Assembly (NCBI GenBank): GCA_965204525.1
Contig: OZ241994.1
Coordinates: 558,001-622,000 of the forward strand
Length of the DNA: 64,000 bases
Reading direction: 5' to 3'
DNA from: Bin5 sp965204525
Lineage (GTDB): Bacteria > Chloroflexota > Anaerolineae > Caldilineales > Caldilineaceae
Shown: one piece after another, positions 23,937-32,702 of the stretch
Layout of the letters: every line of letters begins with the position of its first letter
How positions within the stretch are numbered: the stretch's first letter is position 1
Program-made: the position numbers and the translations under genes
Notes under the pieces: model-generated
The model's database searches: none
What the model was told of the DNA's origin: nothing
The model's input: only the letters and a program-made list of their open reading frames with translations

Positions 23937-26426
23937 ATGAATCCCCGTACGATTCGCGTTCTCGAATACGACAAAATACTGAAGCAGCTGGCCGCGTTTT
24001 GCGCCTTTGACGGCGGCGCCGAACTGGCGTCTTCACTCCTTCCCAGCGACGACTTGCGGACAATCAACGATTGGATGGAGCAGACCGGCGAAGCATGCCG
24101 TCTGCTTGACCAGAAAACAGACATCTACTTTGGCGGTGTCTACGACCTGCGCGCTCTCGTCGCAAAGTCCGAACGCGGAAGTATCCTGATTCCGACCGAG
24201 TTGGTTGAGGTTCGTACGACCCTGATGCGCGCCCGCACACTTCGCAATACCTTGACGCGTCTCAACCGTCAATTCCCGCGACTGGCCGATATCGCTTTCT
24301 CTATCGAGCCCTGTGAACACGTGATCGGCGAAATCAGCCGCTGCATCAACGACCGCGCTGAGGTCGTCGACAGCGCTTCCTCAGACCTGGGCCGCATTCG
24401 TGCCCAGCTGCGCGTCGCCCAGGACAGGCTCCTCAGTACCCTGGACAGACTGGTACAGAATACCGAAATCATCCCCTTTCTGCAGGAATCCATCGTCACC
24501 CAGCGCCAGGGCCGCTATGTCATACCGGTGCGATCTGAGTACAAAGGGCAGGTCCAGGGCATCGTTCACGACCAGTCTGCGAGCGGCGCCACCTTCTTCA
24601 TCGAACCGCTGACCGTGGTTGAGCAGAACAACGCCGTGCGGGAACTGGAACTGGAGGAAGAGAAGGAGGTTCGGCGCATCCTCTCCGAACTCTCGGACCT
24701 GGTTGCCGACGAAGGGCCCTACATCAGCCGCAACGTACAGATTCTTTCCCAGCTCGATTTCACCTTCGCCAAGGCCAAGTACGCCCTCGAAATGGAAGCC
24801 ACCGCGCCCGAGATCGTCCCCTTCCAGCAGAACCGCGCCGAAATCTTCGCCGGAATCGACGAAGAGACCAAAGAAGAACGCACGATCCAGCACCCCGGCT
24901 GCGTACTCAACTACCGCCAGGCCCGCCATCCTCTCCTGGACCCGGATTCCGTCGTCCCAATCGACGTTTACTTCGACAATGACTGCTACATTCTCGTCGT
25001 GACCGGCCCCAATACCGGCGGAAAGACCGTAACCCTCAAGACCGTCGGCCTTCTGACTCTCATGGCTCAGTCCGGCCTGATGATCCCCGTCGAGGAAGGC
25101 AGCTCTCTTTCCGTCTTTGAAGGCATTTACGCAGATATCGGCGACGAACAGTCCATCGAACAGAACTTGAGCACATTTTCAAGTCACATGACAAATATCA
25201 TAAGCATTCTGGAGGAGGCCGACCCCCAGAGCCTCGTCCTGCTCGATGAACTCGGCGCCGGCACCGACCCCGACGAAGGTTCCGCCCTCGCCTCAGCTCT
25301 GCTCGAAAACCTGCGCGATCGCGGCATTACAACGCTGGCAACGACCCACTACAGCGATCTCAAACTCTATGCGCACAGCACCGCCGGCGTTCGCAACGCC
25401 TCCGTTGAATTCGACGTGGAAAACCTGAGCCCTACATTTGAGCTCAGTATCGGCCTGCCCGGCCGCTCCAATGCCCTGACCATCGCACGCAGGCTCGGCC
25501 TGAATCCGGTCATCGTCGATGACGCCGAAAAGATGTCGCGACCGGAATCCCTCGAAGTTGAAGCCATGCTCACGGACGTGCGTCACGCCCGCCAGGAGGC
25601 GAAACGCGTCCTGGATCACGCCAAAGAAAGAGAAAGTCGCGCGCATGTCGCCGAAGAGGACCTGCGTTACCAGCTGGCCAGAATCGAAGAGGCCCGCCGC
25701 CAGGTCGTAGCAGAGACCCGTACGACCATGCAAAATGAGCTGGCGGAGATAAGAAGGGAAATCGATGCTTTTCGCCGGCGTATGGCTAAAGGCGGCATCG
25801 ACAGTCAGGACGCCCACACACAGTTCCTGCAACAGGCCAGTCAAACTGTCGGACGACGACAGCTCGATACAGAAGGCCGCGTCGAACAGGAGGTCGCGAC
25901 GCCGGGCGCGCCGGACTCGCGTATTCGCGGTCCCATCGAAAAGGGAGACCGTGTCTTCGTCCCCAACCTCCAGGCGACCGGCGAAGTAATTGCCGTCGAG
26001 AATCGCGAAGGCGTACCGCACGAGGCCGATGTGCAAGTTGGAAACTTCCGCCTAAGACTGCCCATCAGGCGGCTTGAGCTGCGCAGCAAAGCCCAATCAG
26101 AGCCTTCACCGGTCCCCCAACCTGCTGTAAGAGTACAGACGAAGCCCAAAACAGGCGGCGCCGGCTCGGACTCTCTGACAGAAATCGATCTGCGCGGTGA
26201 AAGGGTGGATGCCGGCCTGCAACGGTTGGAAGGCTACCTCGACGACGCCTATCTGGAGAACCTTCCCTGGGTGCGAATCATTCATGGTAAGGGAACCGGG
26301 GCGATGCGGGATGCCGTTCGCGCTGCCCTGAAGGGTCATCCTCTGGTAAGCAAATACCGCCCTGGCGAAATTGGCGAGGGCGATGATGGCGTGACGGTCG
26401 CCAATTTGATGACCGACGAAGGGTAG
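23937..26426 (+). CDS. mutS2: MutS2 (ribosome rescue ATPase / anti-recombination protein)
   Basis: The 829-residue protein lacks the MutS mismatch-recognition domain and begins with the MutS core (MNPRTIRVLEYDKILKQLA). The ATPase has Walker A GPNTGGKT (about 357-364), Walker B LVLLDELGAGTDPDEG and the ATTHYSDLK switch. A coiled coil follows (about 535-620, DHAKERESRAHVAEEDLRY). The C-terminal Smr nuclease-type domain has EIDLRGERVD and IIHGKGTGAMR (about 745-800). Family members suppress homologous recombination and resolve collided ribosomes. Length is normal. Confidence 0.95.
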   Translation: MNPRTIRVLEYDKILKQLAAFCAFDGGAELASSLLPSDDLRTINDWMEQTGEACRLLDQKTDIYFGGVYDLRALVAKSERGSILIPTELVEVRTTLMRARTLRNTLTRLNRQFPRLADIAFSIEPCEHVIGEISRCINDRAEVVDSASSDLGRIRAQLRVAQDRLLSTLDRLVQNTEIIPFLQESIVTQRQGRYVIPVRSEYKGQVQGIVHDQSASGATFFIEPLTVVEQNNAVRELELEEEKEVRRILSELSDLVADEGPYISRNVQILSQLDFTFAKAKYALEMEATAPEIVPFQQNRAEIFAGIDEETKEERTIQHPGCVLNYRQARHPLLDPDSVVPIDVYFDNDCYILVVTGPNTGGKTVTLKTVGLLTLMAQSGLMIPVEEGSSLSVFEGIYADIGDEQSIEQNLSTFSSHMTNIISILEEADPQSLVLLDELGAGTDPDEGSALASALLENLRDRGITTLATTHYSDLKLYAHSTAGVRNASVEFDVENLSPTFELSIGLPGRSNALTIARRLGLNPVIVDDAEKMSRPESLEVEAMLTDVRHARQEAKRVLDHAKERESRAHVAEEDLRYQLARIEEARRQVVAETRTTMQNELAEIRREIDAFRRRMAKGGIDSQDAHTQFLQQASQTVGRRQLDTEGRVEQEVATPGAPDSRIRGPIEKGDRVFVPNLQATGEVIAVENREGVPHEADVQVGNFRLRLPIRRLELRSKAQSEPSPVPQPAVRVQTKPKTGGAGSDSLTEIDLRGERVDAGLQRLEGYLDDAYLENLPWVRIIHGKGTGAMRDAVRAALKGHPLVSKYRPGEIGEGDDGVTVANLMTDEG

Positions 26427-26436
26427 GCGGCCGGCC

Positions 26437-27132
26437 ATGGAACTTCGGGAATACTGGGTGATCCTGAGGAGGCGCTGGGTTGCACCAATCCTCCTTCCCT
26501 TCCTGGTGGCTCTCTTCAGCGCATTGCAACTGCGTCCATGGGAGACGCCGCCCCCGACATACAGTGCTTCGATGCGCATTCTGGTAGGCGTACTGCCGCT
26601 GGAAGGAGTCGAAGACGGGGAGTACGACCCCCGCTACTACGCCTGGATGACCAGCGAATACCTCGTCGACGATTTCACCGAGGTACTCGCATCTGAGCTG
26701 TTCGCAAGCGCCATAAATGCCCGTCTGGCCGAAAGGGAGATTGCCATCCCGGCCGGCCTGCTCAGCGCAAGCGCCAACACAGGCAAACAGCACCGCATCA
26801 TCCGGCTCACATTCAACTGGCATGATGCCGCGCAGCTGCAGGAGATCGGGGCCGCCGCAGTTGCCGAATTGGAGGAAAACGCCGCCGCATACTTTGCCCA
26901 GCTTGGAACCCAGGGCGCCGGCGTTAACGTTATGGATCCGCCTGCCGTAGTTCCGGTGGGTCCCAGCGCCCGCCAGCGGGTCGAATGGCCGTTGCGCATC
27001 CTGCTGGCCTTGGTCGCCGGCATCGGCTTGGCCTTCCTGCAGGAATACCTCGACGATAGCGTGCGCCGCAAGAGTGAGTTGGAAGAACTGGGCCTGCCCC
27101 TGTTGGTCGCTGTTCCCAAGCAGCGAAGATAG
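26437..27132 (+). CDS. Wzz/YveK-type polysaccharide chain-length protein, first copy
   Basis: The 231-residue protein starts MELREYWVILRRRW, the usual N-terminus of Wzz-like co-polymerases. It has a first membrane helix (about 15-32), an extracytoplasmic domain and a second helix (about 188-208) followed by a short cytoplasmic tail EYLDDSVRRKSELEELGLPLLVAVPKQRR. The PxxP-type Pro segment before the second helix is partly present. Such proteins set polymer length with a BY-kinase. It begins 10 bp after mutS2, and a second copy and a BY-kinase-like gene follow. Confidence 0.85.
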   Translation: MELREYWVILRRRWVAPILLPFLVALFSALQLRPWETPPPTYSASMRILVGVLPLEGVEDGEYDPRYYAWMTSEYLVDDFTEVLASELFASAINARLAEREIAIPAGLLSASANTGKQHRIIRLTFNWHDAAQLQEIGAAAVAELEENAAAYFAQLGTQGAGVNVMDPPAVVPVGPSARQRVEWPLRILLALVAGIGLAFLQEYLDDSVRRKSELEELGLPLLVAVPKQRR

Positions 27133-27212
27133 ACACGGATCCAGCAAGAGTCGACCGTGGCGCCGTCTGCCACAGTCCATTGCGCAGCCGATGCTGCAAA
27201 TTGGAGGAGTTC

Positions 27213-27926
27213 GTGATACAGGAATACAGCGGGGTAGTGCGTCGATTCGGCTGGATCCTCATCGTGGCGGTCCTACTGGCAAGTGCGCTCTCATACGGGG
27301 TCAGCTACTTCCAGGTGGAGATGTACAGGGCGACGGTCCATGTCAGTACCGTTCCAGCTCGTCCGGACTGGGGGCTGGGGAACTCGGCCAAAGAGCTGAT
27401 GCGCAACTTCGTACTCAATCTGCAGACATTTGAAGTAGCCGAGGAAGTAATCGATCGTGCACAGTTGGACATGCACCCGAGCGAGTTTCTGAGACTAACG
27501 AACGTTGCGCCCGATTCGTCCACTTTCACCATCGAGATTGAGGCCCGATCCAGAGACAAAATCGTATCGGAAAACATGGCTCTGACCCTGGCAGAATATT
27601 TTGTCGACGAACGGACCGCCTACTACGCACAACAGGACAAACGCGACCGAATCGAGGTCAAGATCGTCAGTAGTGTGACCGAGGGCGCCCGCTACCAGCC
27701 GCAGCCTCTAATCAATGCTATGGCAGGCGCGGTTCTCGGCTTCCTATTGGGCGTTGGCCTGATTCTGTTGATAGTCTGGATCGAAAGCGGTTTCCTCCGC
27801 ACACCCGATTCGGTGGAACGGACGCTCGATCTGACCGTTCTCGGGGCGATTCCAGTAACGACCTCAAGTTCGGGTTCGAAGGCCGAGGTGCGAGAAGGCA
27901 TTCCCACGCCGGCCGTCAGCACTTAG
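27213..27926 (+). CDS. Wzz/YveK-type polysaccharide chain-length protein, second copy
   Basis: The ~237-residue protein has the same layout as its neighbour: EYSGVVRRFGWILIVAVLLASALSYG (about 4-30) as first membrane helix, an extracytoplasmic region, and a second helix (about 172-195) with cytoplasmic tail RTPDSVERTLDLTVLGAIP. GTG 27213 follows GGAGGAG (27203-27209); an earlier in-frame start at 27180 lacks a ribosome-binding site. Two adjacent diverged Wzz-like genes are common in Gram-positive-type and Chloroflexota exopolysaccharide clusters and may act as a heteromer. Confidence 0.82.
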   Translation: MIQEYSGVVRRFGWILIVAVLLASALSYGVSYFQVEMYRATVHVSTVPARPDWGLGNSAKELMRNFVLNLQTFEVAEEVIDRAQLDMHPSEFLRLTNVAPDSSTFTIEIEARSRDKIVSENMALTLAEYFVDERTAYYAQQDKRDRIEVKIVSSVTEGARYQPQPLINAMAGAVLGFLLGVGLILLIVWIESGFLRTPDSVERTLDLTVLGAIPVTTSSSGSKAEVREGIPTPAVST

Positions 27927-27989
27927 GGGATAGGGGATTCTCCGAGAGTCGCAACCCCTGCCCCAGTGAATTCCTCAAAGGATTGGCAG

Positions 27990-28640
27990 ATGTCCTCAGA
28001 CCTGGTTACATTGACTGCACCCCGCAGCGCCGCTGCCGAAGCCTACCAGAGTCTTCGCACTAACATCGAGTTCTCCGGACTGGGTACGGACCTGAATTCA
28101 TTGCTTGTTACCTGCCCTGATACAGAGACGGACAAGAGCGACGCCTTGGCCAATCTTGCCGTCGTAATGGCTAACGCCGGCGACCGGGTAATCGTCGTCG
28201 ACGGCGATTTGCGCCGCCCTCTTCAGCATGCAATCTTCGGTATCAGAGGGGATGCCGGCTTGACGGACTGGTTGCAAAACGGCGGCAAACCGGCGCTGGT
28301 GGACACACAGGTCTCCCACCTTCGTCTGCTTGCGGCCGGGCCTCTGCCGCCGAACCCTGTCGCACTCCTCAGTCACAAAAGGCTTGCCGAATTGCTCGAA
28401 ACCTTGACTGGCGAAGCGGATTATATCCTTGTCGATGCCCCTCCTGTTCTGGCGGTTACTGATGCGGCACTCTGGGCCAGCCAGGTAGACGGAACCCTTT
28501 TGGCCGTAACGGCAGGGCGCACCAAGCGTGAACAGGCGCAGCGAGCCAAGGAAGTACTGGAAAAAGTTCAGGCAAATATGATTGGCGCCGTGCTCCTGGA
28601 TGCGGAAGATTCAATGGTTGTCACCGGCTACGGACAGTAG
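27990..28640 (+). CDS. CpsD/BY-kinase-like ATPase with degenerate P-loop
   Basis: The 216-residue protein is of the capsular tyrosine-kinase family. ATG 27990 lies 7 bases after AAAGGA. It has EAYQSLRTNIEFS (about 18-30), Walker A' VIVVDGDLRRP (about 67-77) and Walker B DYILVDAPP. The Walker A region, usually GxxGxGKS/T, reads PDTETDKSD (43-51): the lysine and serine remain but all glycines are gone. The tyrosine cluster expected at the C-terminus is reduced to a single Tyr (TGYGQ). ATP binding may be weak or lost. It probably still pairs with the Wzz-like proteins. Confidence 0.85.
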   Translation: MSSDLVTLTAPRSAAAEAYQSLRTNIEFSGLGTDLNSLLVTCPDTETDKSDALANLAVVMANAGDRVIVVDGDLRRPLQHAIFGIRGDAGLTDWLQNGGKPALVDTQVSHLRLLAAGPLPPNPVALLSHKRLAELLETLTGEADYILVDAPPVLAVTDAALWASQVDGTLLAVTAGRTKREQAQRAKEVLEKVQANMIGAVLLDAEDSMVVTGYGQ

Positions 28641-28741
28641 GATGCTCCCGCAATCGCGAAAGTCATGTCAAGAAAGACAAGCACTCTCACACAACTGACC
28701 GTCGAAATCCAACTTCATCACGCTAAGCCAGGCCCCGCGTG

Positions 28742-29641
28742 ATGAAAGGCATCCTTCTCGCCGGAGGGCACGGCACCCGGCTCTATCCCCTTACCACCAG
28801 CCTGAGCAAACAGATCCTGCCCGTCTACGACAAGCCAATGATCTATTACCCGCTGTCGATGCTGATGTTGGCGGGAATACGCGAAATCCTCGTCGTGAGC
28901 ACGCCGACCGCCCTTCCTCTGTACAGAGAACTGCTCCGGGACGGCAGCCAGTGGGGCGTTCAGTTCACCTATGTAGAGCAATCCCAGCCTCGCGGCATTG
29001 CCGATGCCTTCGTCATAGGCAGGGAGTTCGTCGGCGACTCCACCGTATGTCTGGCGTTGGGGGATAACATCTTTTACGGTCACGGCTTGCCGGAAATTCT
29101 GCGGAGAGCGGCCAACCTCGAGCAAGGCGCCCTTGTCTTCGCTTATCCCGTCGCCGACCCCAATCGATATGGCGTAGTCGAGTTCAACCATTCAGGCAAG
29201 GCCCTGAGCATAGAGGAGAAGCCCCAGCGGCCCCGTTCGAATTTTGCCGTGCCGGGCGTATACTTCTATGACAACCGCGTCCTCGACGCGGCGGAGCATC
29301 TGGAGCCTTCCGCCAGAGGCGAATTGGAGATCACCGACATAAACAACTTCTATCTGGAGCGGGGGGAGCTGCGAGTTGAGATTCTGGGCCGAGGGTTTGC
29401 CTGGTTGGATGCTGGCACCCACGAATCTCTCCTGCAAGCTGCCAATTTCGTACAAGCCCTGCAGGAAAGACAGGGGATGATGATTTCCTGCCCGGAGGAA
29501 ATCGCCTTAAGGCAGGGATTTATTGATCGCGACCAGTTCCGAGCACTGGCCGAAGCGTTGAAGACAAACCGATACGGCAATTACCTTTTGCAGCTCTTGC
29601 GCGAAGAGTTCTCAGATCCGCTATCCTGTTGTCCAATATGA
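28742..29641 (+). CDS. rmlA: Glucose-1-phosphate thymidylyltransferase
   Basis: The 299-residue enzyme makes dTDP-glucose, the first step to dTDP-rhamnose and other dTDP-sugars. The nucleotide-binding loop is LLAGGHGTRLYPLT (about 6-19). SKQILPVYDKPMIYYPLSMLMLAGI (about 22-46) and the metal/sugar site LGDNIFYG (near 107) are diagnostic, as is EITDIN near 195 and WLDAGTHESL near 220. Start ATG 28742; an overlapping GTG at 28739 is equally possible. rmlB lies 3 kb downstream beyond the inserted restriction-modification genes. Confidence 0.95.
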   Translation: MKGILLAGGHGTRLYPLTTSLSKQILPVYDKPMIYYPLSMLMLAGIREILVVSTPTALPLYRELLRDGSQWGVQFTYVEQSQPRGIADAFVIGREFVGDSTVCLALGDNIFYGHGLPEILRRAANLEQGALVFAYPVADPNRYGVVEFNHSGKALSIEEKPQRPRSNFAVPGVYFYDNRVLDAAEHLEPSARGELEITDINNFYLERGELRVEILGRGFAWLDAGTHESLLQAANFVQALQERQGMMISCPEEIALRQGFIDRDQFRALAEALKTNRYGNYLLQLLREEFSDPLSCCPI

Positions 29642-30450
29642 CGGTCACATTCGAAAAGCGCAATGGCGCTCTAACCAAAAGCATGACCGCGGTCCGCAGC
29701 ATGCCGGCCTTGGCGGCAAGAATGCGCCACATTGACAGGTGCGTGCTACCTGCCTCTTACACAGAAATCTTTAACACACGAACTCTTCCGCCTGCCTATC
29801 TCGTGCAAAATCAGATCGGCGCCAGAGAAGTGCAGACCGCCGTTACCACCATCTCCCAAGTGGCCGATAAACTGCGCCGGCTGGCTAGGGCATACGGCGA
29901 ATGGAAGGAGTTCGACATTCCGGCCTTTTTCGACCTGTGGCCGGATCATGCCCCCTGCCTCGTCGATGTGGAGGAGCGTGTGAGCACGGTGAACGTCACT
30001 TTCTTTGCCGATCTTCTTCTTCCCTCCTTTCAGCGCGCCGAACAGTATTGGGCCCAGGAGTTCTTCCCCGCCTATCAGACGGCGAGACCCCCCTTCAACT
30101 CTTCCGCAGACAGTTCCAGTTTCACCGCGCACTTTCTCGAATTCGAGCAGCCAAAGATGCGCGCCTACTGGGAAAAGCTGCTATCAGTAATGTTCGAGAC
30201 GCGACGCGCTCTCTGGAATGACATCGGTTTCCTCGCCGCGACCGCCGGAGGCGAAGAGAAAGCGTATTGGCAGTGGGCTTGGCGCGGTCCCGCGTCGCCC
30301 GGCCTCGACGACTGCCTCCTTCCGCCGCTGCAACAGCTGCCCACATTGACGTTGGGCGTAGAGTTTCCCCTGCCCGCCAGCCGTCAACCAGGGAGGGTGA
30401 GGAGATTGCGGCGCACTTGGGATAGAGTCCACTGGCGGCGAAGACCATAA
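29638..30450 (+). CDS. Hypothetical protein coupled to rmlA
   Basis: The 270-residue protein begins at ATG 29638, overlapping the rmlA stop by ATGA, so it is probably translationally coupled to rmlA. It is soluble in appearance with many aromatic residues (DLWPDHAPCLVDVEERV, AEQYWAQEFFPAYQTARPPF, WQWAWRGPA) and a basic C-terminus (RVRRLRRTWDRVHWRRRP). There is no signal peptide or membrane segment. I recognise no family. The restriction-modification pair begins right after it. Confidence 0.6.
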   Translation: MTVTFEKRNGALTKSMTAVRSMPALAARMRHIDRCVLPASYTEIFNTRTLPPAYLVQNQIGAREVQTAVTTISQVADKLRRLARAYGEWKEFDIPAFFDLWPDHAPCLVDVEERVSTVNVTFFADLLLPSFQRAEQYWAQEFFPAYQTARPPFNSSADSSSFTAHFLEFEQPKMRAYWEKLLSVMFETRRALWNDIGFLAATAGGEEKAYWQWAWRGPASPGLDDCLLPPLQQLPTLTLGVEFPLPASRQPGRVRRLRRTWDRVHWRRRP

Positions 30451-30486
30451 CTGATTCTCACTTATCACAGATTGAGAGAGACGCAC

Positions 30487-31737
30487 GTGAAAGACTTGGC
30501 AAGACCAGTTTCGAAGCAACTCTTAAACATAGAAGACAAGAACCGTTCAAGTCTTTTTCCCTGGCGAGGACAGTTTTCTCCACAACTGGTAGAGTGCATT
30601 TTAGAAGCCTATTGTCCACCAGCGTCGGTGGTACTAGACCCCTTTGTCGGAAGCGGAACCGTCTTGCTAGAGGCAGCAAGAATTGGCTTGCCGGCTTTCG
30701 GTTTCGACATCAACCCTTCGGCATGGAGTTTCAGCAAAGTTTATGAGTTCGCAAACATCTTGCCTCATCACCGTGAACTTGCAATTGCAGAGCTCAGTCG
30801 CAAAATAGTAGATGAGTTCCCCATAATTATTTTCTCTGACCCTGAGTTGGAGTATGGCGAACTGGAAGAAAGGATAGTCCGAGTAGGCACTTCTCTAAGC
30901 GACGAAGCTAAGATACTTTGTTCCGCCTTGGTCGTAATGCTTGATCTACACTACAACACGATTACAGCAGACTTTGTTCGGGCCAAGCTTCTAGCACTTG
31001 CCAACCTCGTCCGCAAATTGCCGTATTCCTCCGGGCCGATAAAGGTGCATCTGCAAGACGCGCGCTCGTTGTCACTGGAGAATCAATCTGTAGACTTTGT
31101 AATAACCTCCCCACCTTACATCAATGTGTTTAACTACCATCAAAACTACCGGCGTTCCGTTGAGCTTTTGGGTTGGAATATTCTTAGAGTGGCCCGCTCG
31201 GAGTTAGGTTCAAATAGGGCGAATAGAGGTAACAGGTTTCTCACCGTTATTCAGTATTGCATCGACATGGCGGCAACTCTACAGGAACTTGCTCGTGTTC
31301 TCAAGCCTGGTGGCAGTGCTATCGTGATCGCAGGGCATGAATCGAGAGTGCTAGGTGTACCATTTTACAATGCTGACCTCATTAGGCGCATTGCCGTGGA
31401 GTCAGGTTCCTTCGAATTCGTACTTCGCCAGCAACGTCAGTTCAAGAATCGCTATGGCAAGTCCATTCGCGAAGATATCTTGAATCTCGCTCTCAAGAGC
31501 ACCGGCAGAAACGAAGAATCATTCAAGTCGCTGGGTCCTCGTGTAGCAAGGGATGCTTTGTACGACAGCGCGAAAGTCGTAGAAAAGAAAAACCAGTCAC
31601 TCTTATATCAGGCGCTGGCAAAGGCGCAGAATATCGAAGGTACTCCTGTGTTCGACGGAAGCACTTACGAAGAGTATCAGACGCGAGATGCTGTAATTGC
31701 AGTGCAAGAACAAGGCTGCACAACGACATATGAATGA
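30487..31737 (+). CDS. Type II DNA methyltransferase (beta-class, SPPY motif)
   Basis: The ~416-residue SAM-dependent methylase has SAM-binding motif DPFVGSGT near residue 51, followed by FGFDINPSA. The catalytic motif TSPPYINVFNYHQNYRRS is near residue 207. This order and the SPPY tetrapeptide suit N4-cytosine (or beta-class N6-adenine) methyltransferases. KPGGSAIVI is motif VIII-like. The start is GTG 30487 or TTG 30472. It overlaps the endonuclease gene by 8 bp. The coding sequence is visibly AT-richer than rmlA and rmlB, consistent with transfer. Confidence 0.88.
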   Translation: MKDLARPVSKQLLNIEDKNRSSLFPWRGQFSPQLVECILEAYCPPASVVLDPFVGSGTVLLEAARIGLPAFGFDINPSAWSFSKVYEFANILPHHRELAIAELSRKIVDEFPIIIFSDPELEYGELEERIVRVGTSLSDEAKILCSALVVMLDLHYNTITADFVRAKLLALANLVRKLPYSSGPIKVHLQDARSLSLENQSVDFVITSPPYINVFNYHQNYRRSVELLGWNILRVARSELGSNRANRGNRFLTVIQYCIDMAATLQELARVLKPGGSAIVIAGHESRVLGVPFYNADLIRRIAVESGSFEFVLRQQRQFKNRYGKSIREDILNLALKSTGRNEESFKSLGPRVARDALYDSAKVVEKKNQSLLYQALAKAQNIEGTPVFDGSTYEEYQTRDAVIAVQEQGCTTTYE

Positions 31738-32653
31738 AAATGACTATGTACTTCCTACGCCCCATCTGGCGAAACTGCGGGCGCTTCTTCAGAATCCTCG
31801 ATTGCCCGAGGCAGACAAGCCGCGGGTAGAAGAAGCCGTCATGCATTACCAAGATTGGATTCGAGAGTTGAAATCGGTCACACCAAGGCAAGCGAATACA
31901 GTCAAGAAATTGGTCGAGGCGACGAACGTATATAAGACTTTCATAGAGTTGAAATTGATCTTTGACAGCCCGGAGGATTTTCTCTACCGACAGAAAGGCC
32001 AGTTAAAGCTTGATAATACGATAATTGAGGAATTTCTACCCCACCTCATGATTGGCTCACTTAGGCTGCCGGAAAGAGGGTTTGAATTTGGGCCCCAGAA
32101 ATCTTTCGCGGGCTTGAGTTTCGATTCTAACTTAATCGAAGTGGGCGCCAGTGGTCATGCGATACTCCGAGCGAAAGATCAGGATTTTGTCTTGGGAAAG
32201 AAAATATATATTCAGACTTCGTTTGACAGAGACTTCGGAGACGCAGATTCCCTTGAGGCCCATTTGGGTTACGTTTGCGCTGAATGCAAAACGAATTTGG
32301 ACAAAACTATGTTTCAGGAAGCGGTTGCAACTAGCCGAGATCTCAAGACTGCTGTACCTTCGGCACTTTACTTCCTGGTTTGTGAGTTTCTCGACATGTC
32401 ACCGGTGCCAATTGCAGCCACTCATATTGACGACGTCTTGATCGTTAGAAAAGCCAAGAGAATGTCTGCCAACGAAAGACAACAATACAAGAGCGCCGCA
32501 CAGAGAGAGAATCTTAGGGCAAGTTTCCTGGAGTTCCTTGAAGCCTCCAGGTTTAGTACCGACGTATTCCAGCGTATGATTGATACTATTCAGGTCAAGA
32601 TCGATGAATTCAGTACCTCGACTGACGAAGTTCTGGAAAGAGGCTATTTTTGA
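31730..32653 (+). CDS. Type II restriction endonuclease, Bpu10I-like
   Basis: The 307-residue protein has a PD-(D/E)xK catalytic segment: E185-C-K187 in AECKTNLDKTMFQEAVATSRDLK, a block I associate with the Bpu10I endonuclease family, with upstream acidic candidates D167-D173 (FDRDFGDAD). An N-terminal helical region (1-110) probably contributes DNA contact. It is the downstream partner of the methylase at 30487 and overlaps it by 8 bp. Bpu10I itself is a heterodimer with two methylases; here one nuclease and one methylase are present, so a homodimer on a palindromic site is plausible. The recognition sequence cannot be read from sequence. Confidence 0.8.
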   Translation: MNENDYVLPTPHLAKLRALLQNPRLPEADKPRVEEAVMHYQDWIRELKSVTPRQANTVKKLVEATNVYKTFIELKLIFDSPEDFLYRQKGQLKLDNTIIEEFLPHLMIGSLRLPERGFEFGPQKSFAGLSFDSNLIEVGASGHAILRAKDQDFVLGKKIYIQTSFDRDFGDADSLEAHLGYVCAECKTNLDKTMFQEAVATSRDLKTAVPSALYFLVCEFLDMSPVPIAATHIDDVLIVRKAKRMSANERQQYKSAAQRENLRASFLEFLEASRFSTDVFQRMIDTIQVKIDEFSTSTDEVLERGYF

Positions 32654-32702
32654 CTCTCTTAATCACTGATCACTTCGTTGAAAACTTCGACCTGGGGAAA
32701 CT

